Assembly (NCBI RefSeq): GCF_003024605.1
Contig: NZ_PYJQ01000001.1
Span: 157,001-221,000, forward strand
Reading direction: 5' to 3'
Source: Rhizobium sp. JAB6
Lineage (GTDB): Bacteria; Pseudomonadota; Alphaproteobacteria; Rhizobiales; Rhizobiaceae
Length of the DNA: 64,000 nucleotides
In this document: positions 1 to 10,819 of the stretch, in pieces
Numbering within the stretch: position 1 is the stretch's first letter
Layout of the letters: every line of letters starts with the position of its first letter
Program-made: the position numbers and the translations under genes
Notes under the pieces: model-generated
Database searches by the model: none
The model's input: the letters and a program-made list of their open reading frames with translations, nothing else
Told to the model about the DNA's origin: nothing

Positions 1-1037
1 TACTGGTCTCTCTGGATCTTTCTGGTCCTATTCGTCCTCAGCCTCGGCGCCGAATTCATCGTCAATGACCGGCCGATCCTCGTCTCCTACCAGGGCGAGA
101 TCCTGATGCCGGTCTTCGTCGATTATCCCGAGGAGAAGTTCGGCGGCTTCCTGGCGCAGACGGATTATCGCGCCCAGGATATCCAGGATGAGATCAATGC
201 CCATGGCTGGATGATCTGGCCCCCGATCCACTATTCCTATCAGACCGCCAACTCCAATCTGCCCAAAGGGATGTCGGCGCCGACGCCGCCTTTCTGGGCG
301 ATGAGCAAGGAGACGCGCTGCTCGGGCTATCCCGGCGGTGTTGCCGATCCGAATTGCAACTGGAGCAATTTCAATTGGCTAGGCACCGACGATCAGGCGC
401 GAGACGTGCTCGCCCGCCTGATCTACGGCTTCCGCATCTCGGTGCTGTTCGGTCTGGCGCTCACCATCTGCTCGGCCGTCGTCGGCGTCTGCGCCGGTGC
501 GATTCAAGGCTATTTCGGTGGCTGGACCGATCTTCTGATGCAGCGTTTCATCGAGATCTGGTCGTCCATGCCGGTGCTCTATATCCTGCTGATCATCGCT
601 TCGGTGCTGCCGCCCGGTTTCTTCATCCTGCTCGGCATATTGCTGCTCTTTTCCTGGGTCGGCCTCGTCGGTGTCGTGCGCGCCGAATTCCTGCGGGCGC
701 GCAATTTCGAATATGTGCGCGCAGCCCGCGCACTCGGCGTCAACAACCGCACCATCATGTATCGCCACCTGCTGCCGAACGCCATGGTCGCGACGCTGAC
801 CTTCGTTCCCTTTATCCTGTCGGGCTCGATCACCACCCTGACCTCGCTGGATTTCTTAGGCTTCGGTATGCCGCCCGGCTCGCCGTCGCTGGGCGAGATG
901 ATCGCCCAGGGCAAATCCAATCTGCAGGCTCCGTGGCTGGGACTTTCGGCCTTCTTCACCATGTCGATCATGCTGTCGCTGCTGATTTTCATCGGCGAGG
1001 CCGTGCGCGACGCCTTCGATCCGAGGAAGACGTTCCG

Positions 1038-1041
<4 letters not shown>
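1..1041 (+). CDS. yejE: Microcin C/oligopeptide ABC transporter permease, YejE type (5' end cut by window edge)
   Basis: This is an inner-membrane permease of the YejABEF-type importer for peptides and microcin C-like compounds. The reading frame is open from base 1, so the true start lies left of the window and 346 codons are visible. The N-terminal part has a hydrophobic helix followed by a long periplasmic loop, typical of YejE. The C-terminal half is a binding-protein-dependent transport domain with the cytoplasmic coupling segment around RAARALGV (about residue 242). The stop codon overlaps the start of the next gene in an ATGA junction, so the two are translationally coupled. YejA and YejB are expected just outside the window. 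Assignment to YejE rather than DppC rests on length, the loop and the fused double ATPase that follows. Confidence 0.9.
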
Positions 1042-2675
<1,634 letters not shown>

Positions 2676-2686
2676 AGACCACCGCC

Positions 2687-3646
2687 ATGCCGGCCAAGAG
2701 CCCCGTTCTCGTCGATCTCAAATTCGATTCCGCATCCGTTGCCAAGGCGCTCGAAACGGCCTTTGCCGATCGCGGCAGCATCAATCTGGCCGATCCTGCC
2801 AGTAAGGGTGCGGATCTCACCCATGTCGACTACGCGCTTCTATGGAAGCCGGACGCCGATCTTTTCGAGCGTGCGCCCAATCTAAAGGTGATCTTCTCGG
2901 GCGGCGCCGGCGTCGATTCGATGATGTCGATTGCCGGCCTTCCCGACATTCCGATGGTCCGCTTCGTCGATCGCAGCCTGACTGTACGCATGAGCGAATG
3001 GGTCGTGATGCAATGCCTGATGCATCTGCGCGATGCGCAGGGGCATTTTAGGAATCAGCGCCAGCACATATGGGCGCCGCAGCATGGTCCGGAAGCCGCT
3101 GACGTCACCGTCGGCGTCATGGGTCTCGGTGTTCTCGGCTGCGATGCCGCCGCGAAATTGAAGGTCATGGGCTTCAACGTCATTGGCTGGTCTCGCAGCA
3201 AGAAAGAGATCGATAGCATGGAAACCTTTGATGCCGGTGGGCTCGATGCGTTCCTAGGGCGCACGGACATCCTCGTCGGCCTGCTTCCGCTGACGCCGGA
3301 GACGGCCGGAATTTACAACGCCTCCCTCTTTTCCAAGCTGCATCGCAATGGTGCTTTGGGCAAGCCGGTCTTCATCAATGCCGGCCGCGGCAAGAGCCAG
3401 GTCGCGGCCGATATTGCTTCGGCAGTTCGCAACGGCATTCTCGGCGGCGCCTCCCTCGATGTCTTCGCCGTCGAGCCTCTGGCTGCGGACGATCCGCTCT
3501 GGGACCTGGAAAATGTCATCATCACGCCGCATGATTCCGCTGTATCGGAGGAAAAGGCACTGATGCGCCATGTCGAGGAGCAGATCGCTCGCTTCGAACG
3601 CGGTGAGCCGCTGCAGCATCTGGTAGATCGGAGCCGGGGTTACTAA
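2687..3646 (+). CDS. ghrA: D-2-hydroxyacid dehydrogenase, glyoxylate/hydroxypyruvate reductase A-like
   Basis: This is a 319-residue NAD(P)-dependent reductase of 2-ketoacids such as glyoxylate and hydroxypyruvate. The Rossmann motif GLGVLG lies near residue 147. The family active-site elements follow: NAGRG (Arg), VEP with the acidic residue, and a catalytic His in TPHDS near residue 283. An N-terminal segment with GAGVDSM matches the GhrA branch rather than SerA or FDH. It starts 11 bp after yejF and may be cotranscribed with it. The substrate is inferred from family resemblance; other short-chain ketoacids are possible. Confidence 0.82.
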   Translation: MPAKSPVLVDLKFDSASVAKALETAFADRGSINLADPASKGADLTHVDYALLWKPDADLFERAPNLKVIFSGGAGVDSMMSIAGLPDIPMVRFVDRSLTVRMSEWVVMQCLMHLRDAQGHFRNQRQHIWAPQHGPEAADVTVGVMGLGVLGCDAAAKLKVMGFNVIGWSRSKKEIDSMETFDAGGLDAFLGRTDILVGLLPLTPETAGIYNASLFSKLHRNGALGKPVFINAGRGKSQVAADIASAVRNGILGGASLDVFAVEPLAADDPLWDLENVIITPHDSAVSEEKALMRHVEEQIARFERGEPLQHLVDRSRGY

Positions 3647-3823
3647 GTCGATCTTCGGGTGACGGTGGTCGGGGGCCGTCGCAAATGCTACCCATTGGCC
3701 CTGGTATCAATTTTCTTTCAGCGACTGGACTTTCGCTCAACATTTTTTGATAACAAGGCGCTACAACCGCATCTCGGTACGAAAGCCGGCGGCGAGCATG
3801 ACAGGAGACGGGGCAGGAACGAC

Positions 3824-5128
3824 ATGACCAAGACGGATATCGCCACCCGCGTCTATAACCATACCTGGAAGCTCGATCCGATCATCCGCAGCCTGATCGA
3901 TACGGATTTCTACAAGCTTCTGATGCTGCAGATGATCTGGAAGCTCTATCCAGATGTCGACGCCACTTTCTCGCTCATCAACCGCACCAAAAGCGTTCGC
4001 CTTGCCGAGGTGATCGACGAAAAGGAACTGCGCGAGCAGCTCGATCACGCCCGCACGCTCCGCCTCTCCAAGAAGGAGGTGATCTGGCTCGCGGGTAACA
4101 CTTTCTATGGACGCGCCCAGATATTCGAGCCGGAATTCCTCGCCTGGCTGTCGAATTTCCAGCTGCCGGAATACGAACTCTCGAAGCGCGACGGCCAATA
4201 TATTCTCGACTTCCACGGCTCGTGGAAGGAAACGACGATGTGGGAAATCCCCGCGCTCGCCATCATCAACGAGCTTCGCTCGCGCGCGGCGCTGAAGGCG
4301 CTCGGTCCCTTCACGCTCGATGTGCTCTATGCCCGCGCCAAGGCCAAGATGTGGGAAAAGGTGGAGCGGCTTCGCGAGCTGCCGGACTTGCGCATTTCGG
4401 ATTTCGGCACCCGCCGGCGCCACAGCTTTCTCTGGCAGCGTTGGTGCGTCGAAGCGCTGAAGGAAGGCGTGCCCCACGCCTTCACCGGCACGAGCAACGT
4501 GCTGCTCGCCATGGATTCCGATCTCGAAGCGGTCGGCACCAATGCCCATGAGCTGCCGATGGTCGCCGCAGCGCTTGCGAAAAACGATGAAGAACTCGGT
4601 AAGGCGCCCTACAAGGTGCTGCGCGACTGGAACCGCCTCTATGGCGGCAACCTGCTCGTGGTGCTGCCCGATGCCTTCGGCACGGCTTCCTTCCTGCGCA
4701 ACGCGCCGGAATGGGTGGCCGACTGGACCGGCTTCCGCCCCGACAGCGCCCCGCCCATTGAAGGCGGCGAGAAGATCATCGACTGGTGGAAGAAGATGGG
4801 CCGCGATCCACGCCAGAAGCTGCTGATCTTCTCCGACGGGCTCGATGTCGATGCCATCATCGATACCTACAAGCATTTCGACGGCCGTGTGCGCATGAGC
4901 TTCGGCTGGGGCACCAATCTCACCAATGATTTCGCCGGCTGCGCGCCGACCGAGCTCAAGGGTCTCAATCCCATATCCATCGTCTGCAAGGTCATCGAGG
5001 CAAACGGCCGGCCGGCCGTGAAGCTCTCGGACAATCCCCAGAAGGCGACGGGGGAACCTGCGGAAGTCGAGCGCTACCTCAAGTTCTTCGGCGCGGAGGA
5101 TCGCGTCGATCAGGCCGTATTGGTTTAG
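3824..5128 (+). CDS. pncB: Nicotinate phosphoribosyltransferase
   Basis: This cytoplasmic enzyme of the Preiss-Handler NAD salvage pathway joins nicotinate to PRPP to give nicotinate mononucleotide with ATP hydrolysis. The 434-residue length fits the long PncB form. Recognisable segments include the N-terminal [19 protein letters not shown] near residue 195, the TGTSNVLLA block and the C-terminal phosphate-binding region [11 protein letters not shown] near residue 360. The frame is open 55 codons upstream, but the ATG at 3824 follows a purine-rich stretch and matches the family N-terminus. It stands alone between two unrelated genes, with a 177-bp upstream spacer that presumably carries its promoter. 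Confidence 0.95.
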   Translation: MTKTDIATRVYNHTWKLDPIIRSLIDTDFYKLLMLQMIWKLYPDVDATFSLINRTKSVRLAEVIDEKELREQLDHARTLRLSKKEVIWLAGNTFYGRAQIFEPEFLAWLSNFQLPEYELSKRDGQYILDFHGSWKETTMWEIPALAIINELRSRAALKALGPFTLDVLYARAKAKMWEKVERLRELPDLRISDFGTRRRHSFLWQRWCVEALKEGVPHAFTGTSNVLLAMDSDLEAVGTNAHELPMVAAALAKNDEELGKAPYKVLRDWNRLYGGNLLVVLPDAFGTASFLRNAPEWVADWTGFRPDSAPPIEGGEKIIDWWKKMGRDPRQKLLIFSDGLDVDAIIDTYKHFDGRVRMSFGWGTNLTNDFAGCAPTELKGLNPISIVCKVIEANGRPAVKLSDNPQKATGEPAEVERYLKFFGAEDRVDQAVLV

Positions 5129-5186
5129 GACTATCTTGCGGAAGCGCAACCGCCTTCCATCCGTAATTGGATAAAAACAAAGAGAT

Positions 5187-5225
5187 AGAGCTTTTTCGCG
5201 ATTCGAAGAAAAGCGAAACGGCTCT
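5187..5225. terminator. Possible bidirectional hairpin between pncB and the DUF1444 gene
   Basis: The arms AGAGC..TTTCGC and GCGAAA..GCTCT form a stem of about 13 pairs with two mismatches in the 95-bp gap between two convergent genes. T-rich and A-rich tracts lie inside the arms rather than after them. The right arm touches the stop codon of the minus-strand gene. It is a plausible weak terminator only. Confidence 0.35.
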
Positions 5226-6195
5226 AGTGGCGGATCGCCGCTTCCATCCGGGCGACCCGGCGAAATAGCGTCCAGCGGCCATTTTCCCAGCGATATTGAT
5301 CCGGCGAAATGACATAGGGCACGTCGCTGAGATCGGCGCTGATCAGCTCCAGAAGCTGCAGGCCCTCGGTGTCGTTCTCATGCGTGAAGAACACCTTGTC
5401 GCGCGACAGGAAGGCAGCGATCGGCGCGGCACCGCCGGATTGCTCCTGCACCTGCGCCCAGAAATTCGGGAGGAAGGCGATGCTGGACTCGAACTGGCCG
5501 TCCACCTCGACATATTGAAACCGGCTGCGTTTGGCGACCTGGACGCCGGTCTTGGCAAGGAACTTCTGTAGGTTGGCCTGTGCCATCTCGGCAAGCTCCC
5601 GGACATCGATGCCCCAGTCGTCGAGTGCTCCGGCCATCACGTAGTTGACCGTCGTTTCGCCGTTGACGACGAAGAGCTTGATCAGGTTTTCGGCCTCGTC
5701 GAGATAGACGAATTGCGGCGGATTGGGCTCGTCCTTGACGGCCTGCATCATCTGCTGCCGCGCAACCTCGACGAAATCGCGCGCTTTCAGGACCGGCAGC
5801 ACCTTGGCGAGCTCGCCGCTGTCGACCATGACTTCCGTCATGTTGAGATAGTGAAAGAGCGCCTGCGCGCGCGCAGGCCCGCGTTTTTCGCGCAGCGCCA
5901 GCAGCGCATTGCTGAGGAATTTCGTCATCGTATCGCCGTTGCGGCTGTGCAGCGTCAGGCTGCCGGCGGCAGGATCGTAATCGACGCGGATCAGATCGCC
6001 GAAAAACGGCAGACGTTCCTGCAGATAGGCGGCAAAGATCGCTTCATCCTGCAAGGCTTCGTCGGGAATGTTGAGATCGAGGGTTTTGGTAGCGGCCGTG
6101 CTCTCGGGCTCCTGCATGGGGAAGGCTTGGCTGGGACGCATCTCTGCGCGCTTGCTTCTGCCGAAGAGCCATTTCAGGAAATTGAACACGCACAT
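5224..6195 (-). CDS. DUF1444-family protein of unknown function
   Basis: This 323-residue soluble protein resembles DUF1444 (YtpQ-like) proteins, whose biochemical role is unknown. A short N-terminal hydrophobic patch followed by basic residues (FLKWLFGRSKR) may be a membrane-associating helix. The body has regularly spaced segments typical of the family, including LFVVNGETTVNYV near residue 175 and a C-terminal block ending in an aromatic-rich tail. It is convergent with pncB and divergent from the mechanosensitive channel gene. Nothing in the neighbourhood fixes a function. The family call is from general resemblance and should be confirmed with a profile search. Confidence 0.6.
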   Translation of the reverse strand: MCVFNFLKWLFGRSKRAEMRPSQAFPMQEPESTAATKTLDLNIPDEALQDEAIFAAYLQERLPFFGDLIRVDYDPAAGSLTLHSRNGDTMTKFLSNALLALREKRGPARAQALFHYLNMTEVMVDSGELAKVLPVLKARDFVEVARQQMMQAVKDEPNPPQFVYLDEAENLIKLFVVNGETTVNYVMAGALDDWGIDVRELAEMAQANLQKFLAKTGVQVAKRSRFQYVEVDGQFESSIAFLPNFWAQVQEQSGGAAPIAAFLSRDKVFFTHENDTEGLQLLELISADLSDVPYVISPDQYRWENGRWTLFRRVARMEAAIRH

Positions 6196-6359
6196 CCCCG
6201 AGTACCGACGGTATTGTAGCAGAACCTAGCGCGGCTGCCCTTGGGGGGCAATGGCGACGGGCGGGGATCGGTGCGGCAAGTGCCTGCTTGCCCGTGTCAA
6301 AAACGCGTATAGTCTGCAGAAGCGGGCCGGATGGTCCGAAGGCGGGAAGGGCAGCGCAA

Positions 6360-8546
6360 ATGAAGAATGTCGGGGGCGGCAGTTGGGCGATCGGTGGCCT
6401 GCTTTTTTGTCTTTTCGTATTGACCGGGCCTGCGGCGGTCTTCGCGCAGAATGCGGCCGTACCGCAGCCGGCAGCTCCGCCGCCCGATAAGGTTCGCGAG
6501 CTGATCCAGCTGCTGAACGAGCCCGATGTCAGGCAATGGCTTACCACCCAGCTCGACAGCAATCCTGCGCCCGCTGGCGACAAGCCCGCAACCGCCAGCG
6601 AGCCGGCTCCGGCCGACGGCAATCAGATGTCGGTTCTATCGGGCATGCTCGGCCACACGCGGCATCACCTCGAGCTGGTCTCCGGCGCGGCAATGACGCT
6701 GCCCTACCAGGTTATGACCGCATCGGAAAAGCTGGTGGGCGAGGGCGAGTCGGTCGGCCTTATGCGCATCACCGTCCAGATTGTCCTCCTGTTCTTCCTG
6801 GGGTTGGTGGCCGAATTCGCCGTTGCCCGCTTTATCAACACCAGGCATATGCAGCGTACTGAGAGGGCTGCCGGTACCGAGACCGAGCTGCAGGCAGCGC
6901 GCTTCCAGTTTCTGGGTGGCGTCGTGCCCGCTATCATTCATGGTCTGGTGACGCTCGTTCCGCTTCTTGCCTTCGATTGGCCGCCTGCCATCGAGAACTT
7001 CGCCATCGCTTGCGTTATCGCGATGGTATCGATCAGGCTGGCGATCTCCATTGGCAAGCTTGTCATGGAATTGATCGCGATGCGTCGCGCCAACGATGTT
7101 CTGGATGAGGACGGCGGTGTCGCCCGCATCGCCGAACGGCGGCGGGTGGCCTCCTATTGGTATCGGCGCTGCATGCTGTTTGCCATCTATTTTGCCTGTG
7201 GCTGGGCGATCATACAGGCCGCCACGTCGCTGGGCTTCTCTGCAGGTGCGCGCGATCTCATCGGCTACACGCTCGGCATCGGTCTGTTTCTCATCGCCAC
7301 GGCTGCCGTGTGGTCGAGGCCGCTCCCGCCCGAAAGGCGCGGTGCGAAGACGGTTTCATGGCTGTTAACGATTTTCTTCGTGGCTCTCTGGTGTCTCTGG
7401 GTGGCCGGTTTCGATGGCCTTTTGTGGATTGGAATCTATGCGATATTGCTGCCGCGGGTCCTCTCTGTATCGACAAAGGCAATTGACGCTCTGCACGATG
7501 CGGCCGATGGCATTTTCGGCGCCGGCAAGGTCGCGGCCGTATTGCTCGACCGCGGCGTGCGCGCGCTCATCATCACTTTCGCGGCCTTGTGGCTCGGCAG
7601 GATGCTTGGGGTCGAGGCCCATGCAATGATGAGCGGCAGCGAATCGGCCGTCGGCCGTATTGCCCGCGGCATTCTCGGCGGTATCGTCATCCTTCTGGTC
7701 GCTGATCTTGTCTGGCAGCTGGCAAAAACCTACATCGACGGCAAGGTGATGCAATCCCTGCCTGCTGCCGGCGAATCCGACGAGATACGGGCGAGCCGCG
7801 CCCGGCTGCAGACGCTGCTGCCGATCTTCCGCAACATCCTTGCCGTCGTCATCGGCATCATTGCCGTCATGATGGTGCTGTCGGGTCTCGGTGTTCAGAT
7901 CGGGCCGCTGATTGCCGGTGCCGGCGTTGTCGGCGTCGCCGTCGGCTTCGGCGCGCAGACGATCGTCAAGGATGTCATCAGCGGCATCTTCTATCTCTGG
8001 GACGATGCCTTCCGCATCGGAGAATATATCGAAAGCGGCCATTATAAGGGTGTGGTGGAATCCTTCAGCCTGCGCTCGGTCAAGCTGCGCCATCAGCGCG
8101 GCCCCTTGGCGACGATTCCCTTCGGCTCGCTCGGTGCCGTCAACAACATGAACCGCGATTGGGCGATCGACAAGATCATCGTCAAGGTCACCTACGATAC
8201 CGATCTCGTGAAGCTGAAGCGCATCGTCAAGGATATCGGTCAGCGCCTGCTCGAAGATGAGGAGCTGAAGCCGAGTATCATTCAGACGCTGAAGATGAAG
8301 GGCGTCGAGCAGTTCGGCGATTTCGCGATCGAGATCAGACTGGCAATCACCGCCAAACCAGACGAGCTTTCCGTCATCCGCCGCAGTGCGCTGGCCTTGA
8401 TCAAGCAGTCCTTCAACGAGAACGGCATCCAGTTCGCCTTCCCCACAGTGCAGGTAGCAAGCGACAAGGACGCGGCGGCGGCCGCTGCCCGGCAGCTTAT
8501 CGAGATGCGGGCGGCAAACGTGGATGGCGCACAGCAGGCGAGCTAA
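6360..8546 (+). CDS. Large mechanosensitive ion channel protein of the MscS family (YbiO-like)
   Basis: This inner-membrane channel of 728 residues is of the large MscS class, which opens under membrane tension and protects against hypo-osmotic shock. The ATG at 6360 begins a clear signal peptide (MKNVGGG... to VFAQ), so the 24 codons open upstream are not used. A periplasmic Gln/Pro-rich segment follows, then about ten hydrophobic helices. The pore helix is the glycine/alanine-rich GAGVVGVAVGFGAQ near residues 520-533, followed by the beta domain (IGEYIESGHYKGVVE) and the alpha/beta C-terminal domain. Size and layout match E. coli YbiO rather than the small MscS. It stands alone. Confidence 0.88.
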   Translation: MKNVGGGSWAIGGLLFCLFVLTGPAAVFAQNAAVPQPAAPPPDKVRELIQLLNEPDVRQWLTTQLDSNPAPAGDKPATASEPAPADGNQMSVLSGMLGHTRHHLELVSGAAMTLPYQVMTASEKLVGEGESVGLMRITVQIVLLFFLGLVAEFAVARFINTRHMQRTERAAGTETELQAARFQFLGGVVPAIIHGLVTLVPLLAFDWPPAIENFAIACVIAMVSIRLAISIGKLVMELIAMRRANDVLDEDGGVARIAERRRVASYWYRRCMLFAIYFACGWAIIQAATSLGFSAGARDLIGYTLGIGLFLIATAAVWSRPLPPERRGAKTVSWLLTIFFVALWCLWVAGFDGLLWIGIYAILLPRVLSVSTKAIDALHDAADGIFGAGKVAAVLLDRGVRALIITFAALWLGRMLGVEAHAMMSGSESAVGRIARGILGGIVILLVADLVWQLAKTYIDGKVMQSLPAAGESDEIRASRARLQTLLPIFRNILAVVIGIIAVMMVLSGLGVQIGPLIAGAGVVGVAVGFGAQTIVKDVISGIFYLWDDAFRIGEYIESGHYKGVVESFSLRSVKLRHQRGPLATIPFGSLGAVNNMNRDWAIDKIIVKVTYDTDLVKLKRIVKDIGQRLLEDEELKPSIIQTLKMKGVEQFGDFAIEIRLAITAKPDELSVIRRSALALIKQSFNENGIQFAFPTVQVASDKDAAAAAARQLIEMRAANVDGAQQAS

Positions 8547-8551
8547 TCAGG

Positions 8552-9610
8552 TCATGGTTTCGGAGCCGCCGTGCTGCCGCGCACGATCAGGCTAACGCCA
8601 ATCATCTCGCGCTCGGCCGGCACGGCATCGTGGAGAACGGCTTGAACCGCGCGTTGCGCGATCTCGGCAAAGGGCTGGGCCATCGTCGTCAGGCCCGGCT
8701 CCACCATGCCGCCTTCCGGCACGCCATCGAAGCCGATGACGGAGACGTCCTGCGGGACGGAAAGGCCGCGCGCGCGCAGCCAGTTGATTGCCAGAAGCGC
8801 GATATTGTCGGACATGGCAAGAATCGCCGTCGGCGGTTCCGGTGCGGAAAAAAGGTAGCTCATTCCGGCTTCGACGCTTGGCTTGTCGTTGAGGGTCTCG
8901 TAGATCGGTACGTGCTCGCGCCGGATGCCGAAGGCTTCGAGTGCCTGCCAGTAACCGAGCGCGCGATTGCGGGAGGTGGAATAGATCCCGCGTTCGATCT
9001 CGGCGATGCCGACCGGCCCGACATGGTCATCCGAAAGCTCTGTCGCAAGCACGCCGAAACGCCTGTGGCCCAGTTCCGCCAGATGCCGGGCTGCAACAGC
9101 CGCGCCTCCGACATTATCGACGCTGATTGCGGGAATCGACGGATCCTCGTCATTCAAGGCGAGAGCGATGAAGGGTAGTTGCCGCTCGCGCGTCAGTTGC
9201 ACCAGTTTCTCGCCGCCTTCCACGCAGAGCAGGATGAAGCCGTCCACCAATGCGCTCTTGATGTTCCAGTCCACCGTCTGCCGGTCCTTGGCCGAAACCA
9301 AAGCCAAACCGGTGCCGCTGGCATCGCAGACCTGAGACACGGCGGCCAGCAGCGCCCTGGCCCAGGGGTCATTGAAGAAATAGGCAATCGGCTCGGCCGC
9401 GGCGACGCCGATCGCATTGACCTTTCCCGCCCGCAGCAGCCGGCCTGTCAGGCTCGGTCCCGCATAGCCGAGCCGCTTTGCCGTCTCGAGCACATGCTCA
9501 CGCACCTCCTCGCGCACTACTTCGGGCCGGTTGAAAACATTGGAGGCGGTCCCCTGCGATACACCTGCCGCCTTGGCGACATCCGCGAGCTTGATGGTGC
9601 CCTTGGCCAA
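8552..9610 (-). CDS. LacI-family transcriptional regulator
   Basis: This 352-residue repressor has an N-terminal LacI helix-turn-helix (IKLADVAKAAGVSQGTAS), the hinge, and a periplasmic-binding-protein-like effector domain that usually binds a sugar. The start is the TTG at 9610. It follows AAGGAGG with a six-base spacer, and residue 2 onward aligns with the family N-terminus, so the upstream in-frame ATG is rejected. The divergent 153-bp region holds three LacI-type operators and a strong promoter reading toward a 97-residue protein. Unusually, no sugar transporter or glycosidase lies beside it, so its effector cannot be guessed from context. Confidence 0.9.
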   Translation of the reverse strand: MAKGTIKLADVAKAAGVSQGTASNVFNRPEVVREEVREHVLETAKRLGYAGPSLTGRLLRAGKVNAIGVAAAEPIAYFFNDPWARALLAAVSQVCDASGTGLALVSAKDRQTVDWNIKSALVDGFILLCVEGGEKLVQLTRERQLPFIALALNDEDPSIPAISVDNVGGAAVAARHLAELGHRRFGVLATELSDDHVGPVGIAEIERGIYSTSRNRALGYWQALEAFGIRREHVPIYETLNDKPSVEAGMSYLFSAPEPPTAILAMSDNIALLAINWLRARGLSVPQDVSVIGFDGVPEGGMVEPGLTTMAQPFAEIAQRAVQAVLHDAVPAEREMIGVSLIVRGSTAAPKP

Positions 9611-9651
9611 TCGAATCCTCCTTAGGTTTCCGCAGGATACTAGCAATGAAG

Positions 9652-9665
9652 TTGTATCGGTTCAA
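9652..9665. promoter_or_regulatory. LacI-type operator 1 (regulator-proximal)
   Basis: TTGTATCGGTTCAA is an imperfect palindrome with the central CG typical of LacI-family sites. It lies 42 bp upstream of the LacI regulator start and is a likely autoregulatory site. Confidence 0.7.
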
Positions 9666-9671
9666 TTCCGC

Positions 9672-9699
9672 TTGACAGAGGATTTTCTAAGTGTACGAT
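9672..9699 (+). promoter_or_regulatory. Sigma-70 type promoter for the 97-residue orphan gene
   Basis: A consensus -35 box TTGACA (9672-9677) is followed after 16 bp by TACGAT (9694-9699), a good -10 box. Operator 2 begins at the last base of the -10 box and would cover the transcription start, a classic repression geometry. Confidence 0.65.
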
Positions 9700-9712
9700 T
9701 GAACCGATTCAA
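9699..9712. promoter_or_regulatory. LacI-type operator 2 (overlaps -10/+1)
   Basis: TTGAACCGATTCAA has one mismatched pair and a central CG. Its centre lies 47 bp from operator 1 and 35 bp from operator 3. Confidence 0.75.
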
Positions 9713-9732
9713 CAGGAATGCTTTGAAAAAAT

Positions 9733-9748
9733 TTTGAATCGATTCAAA
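9733..9748. promoter_or_regulatory. LacI-type operator 3 (perfect palindrome)
   Basis: TTTGAATCGATTCAAA is a perfect 16-bp palindrome, 15 bp before the start codon of the orphan gene and just before its GAGGAG ribosome binding site. Binding here would block elongation as well as initiation. Confidence 0.75.
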
Positions 9749-9763
9749 GTGAGGAGTAGAACG

Positions 9764-10057
9764 ATGCTCACCAATTATCTCTTCAAGGATCTCTACGATG
9801 ATCGATGGGGCGATCCCCGCAATCCGGATGCGGTCGAGCCATCCTTACCGAAGGACAAGGGTGGAGTTGGCCGGAAAGGCTTGCTGGGTCTACTGGCAAA
9901 GATTTTCCGCCGCCGCCGGAAACACCCTTCGGCTTGGTCCTTCACGATTCCGAGCGAAGTGCCGGATGCCGAGGTTAAAGCCGAGGTCCGGCAGCGCAAC
10001 GGGCTTGAAGATCCGAAGTTTCTCGCAATCGCCAAGGCCCTGTCGCGGAATTGCTAG
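9764..10057 (+). CDS. Small orphan protein (97 aa) under LacI control
   Basis: The product is not recognised. It is 97 residues, soluble and strongly charged, with an acidic N-terminal third (LYDDRWGDPRNPDAVE), a central basic patch KIFRRRRKH near residue 49, and no signal peptide or membrane segment. Support for a real gene is external: a GAGGAG ribosome binding site eight bases before the ATG, a consensus promoter, and three LacI-type operators. It is the only gene in this transcription unit, because the next gene is convergent and ends 34 bp away. It could be a surviving fragment of a lost sugar operon or a small effector protein. No function is proposed. Confidence 0.6.
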   Translation: MLTNYLFKDLYDDRWGDPRNPDAVEPSLPKDKGGVGRKGLLGLLAKIFRRRRKHPSAWSFTIPSEVPDAEVKAEVRQRNGLEDPKFLAIAKALSRNC

Positions 10058-10090
10058 AGCTGCGACAGGAAGCGCTCGAAATATCGGGCC

Positions 10091-10819
10091 TCAGAAGTTT
10101 TCCTTGTAGGGGCGCAGATCAAGCTCCTGCGTCCAGGCCGAAGGATGCTGGCGGTGGATATGCCAGTAGCTCTCGGCAATGGCATCGATGTTCAGCAGCC
10201 CATCGGCATCCACATCCGGCCGGCGCGAGCGCAGCCGCTCGCCGTCGATACCGCCATCGATAATGGTGTGGGCGACGTGCAGGCCGAGAGGACCGAACTC
10301 ACGTGCCATGCTCTGGCTGATCATTCGAAGACCGGCCTTGGCGGCTGCGAATTGCGCAAAGCCCGCCTTGCCGCGCAGGCTCGCGGAAGCGCCGGTGAAG
10401 ATCACCGTGCCACGGCCGAGCGGCGCCAGATGCCGTGCAGCCTCGCGCCCGACCAGAAAGCCGCCGAAGCAGCAGATGCGCCAGAATTCTTCGAACTGGG
10501 CGGCCGTCAGATCGCGAAAGCCGATCGGGCGGTTGATGCCCGCGTTGAAAACGACGAGATCGGGTGGAGCGATGTCATCGCGAGCAGTGAAGGCGTGGTC
10601 GAACAGCCGGATCACCGCGGCTTCATCCGTCGCGTCCGTTTCGATTGCTTCGGCGCTGCCGCCGGACGCATTGATGGTGGCTGCCACCTGGTCGATCTTT
10701 GCCGCCGTCCGGCCGGCAATAACAACATGATAGCCCTTGTCTGCAAGAAGCCGGCAGAGTGCCGCACCCAGACCCTGCTCGGCACCTACGCCGACAATAA
10801 TGGCGCTTGGCGTACTCAT
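10091..10819 (-). CDS. Short-chain dehydrogenase/reductase family protein
   Basis: This 242-residue protein has an SDR Rossmann fold with an N-terminal nucleotide-binding motif of the TGxxxGxG type, seen here as VGVGAEQGLG near residues 10-19, and the NAG motif (VFNAGINR). At the position of the usual catalytic YxxxK the sequence reads FAAAK, so the tyrosine appears replaced by phenylalanine. Some SDR subfamilies naturally have this change, and it makes a standard dehydrogenase mechanism doubtful. The gene overlaps the Old Yellow Enzyme gene by four bases (ATGA), so the two are coupled and probably act on related enone or carbonyl substrates. Confidence 0.85.
   Translation of the reverse strand: MSTPSAIIVGVGAEQGLGAALCRLLADKGYHVVIAGRTAAKIDQVAATINASGGSAEAIETDATDEAAVIRLFDHAFTARDDIAPPDLVVFNAGINRPIGFRDLTAAQFEEFWRICCFGGFLVGREAARHLAPLGRGTVIFTGASASLRGKAGFAQFAAAKAGLRMISQSMAREFGPLGLHVAHTIIDGGIDGERLRSRRPDVDADGLLNIDAIAESYWHIHRQHPSAWTQELDLRPYKENF

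Noticed and set aside
354..1037. Upstream extension of the yejF reading frame
   Set aside because: This part overlaps yejE in another frame and is Arg/Ala rich; the ATG at 1038 with ATGA coupling is the true start.
3761..5149. A 462-codon open frame on the minus strand
   Set aside because: It is fully antisense to pncB, has no family features and reflects the GC-rich codon pattern of the real gene.
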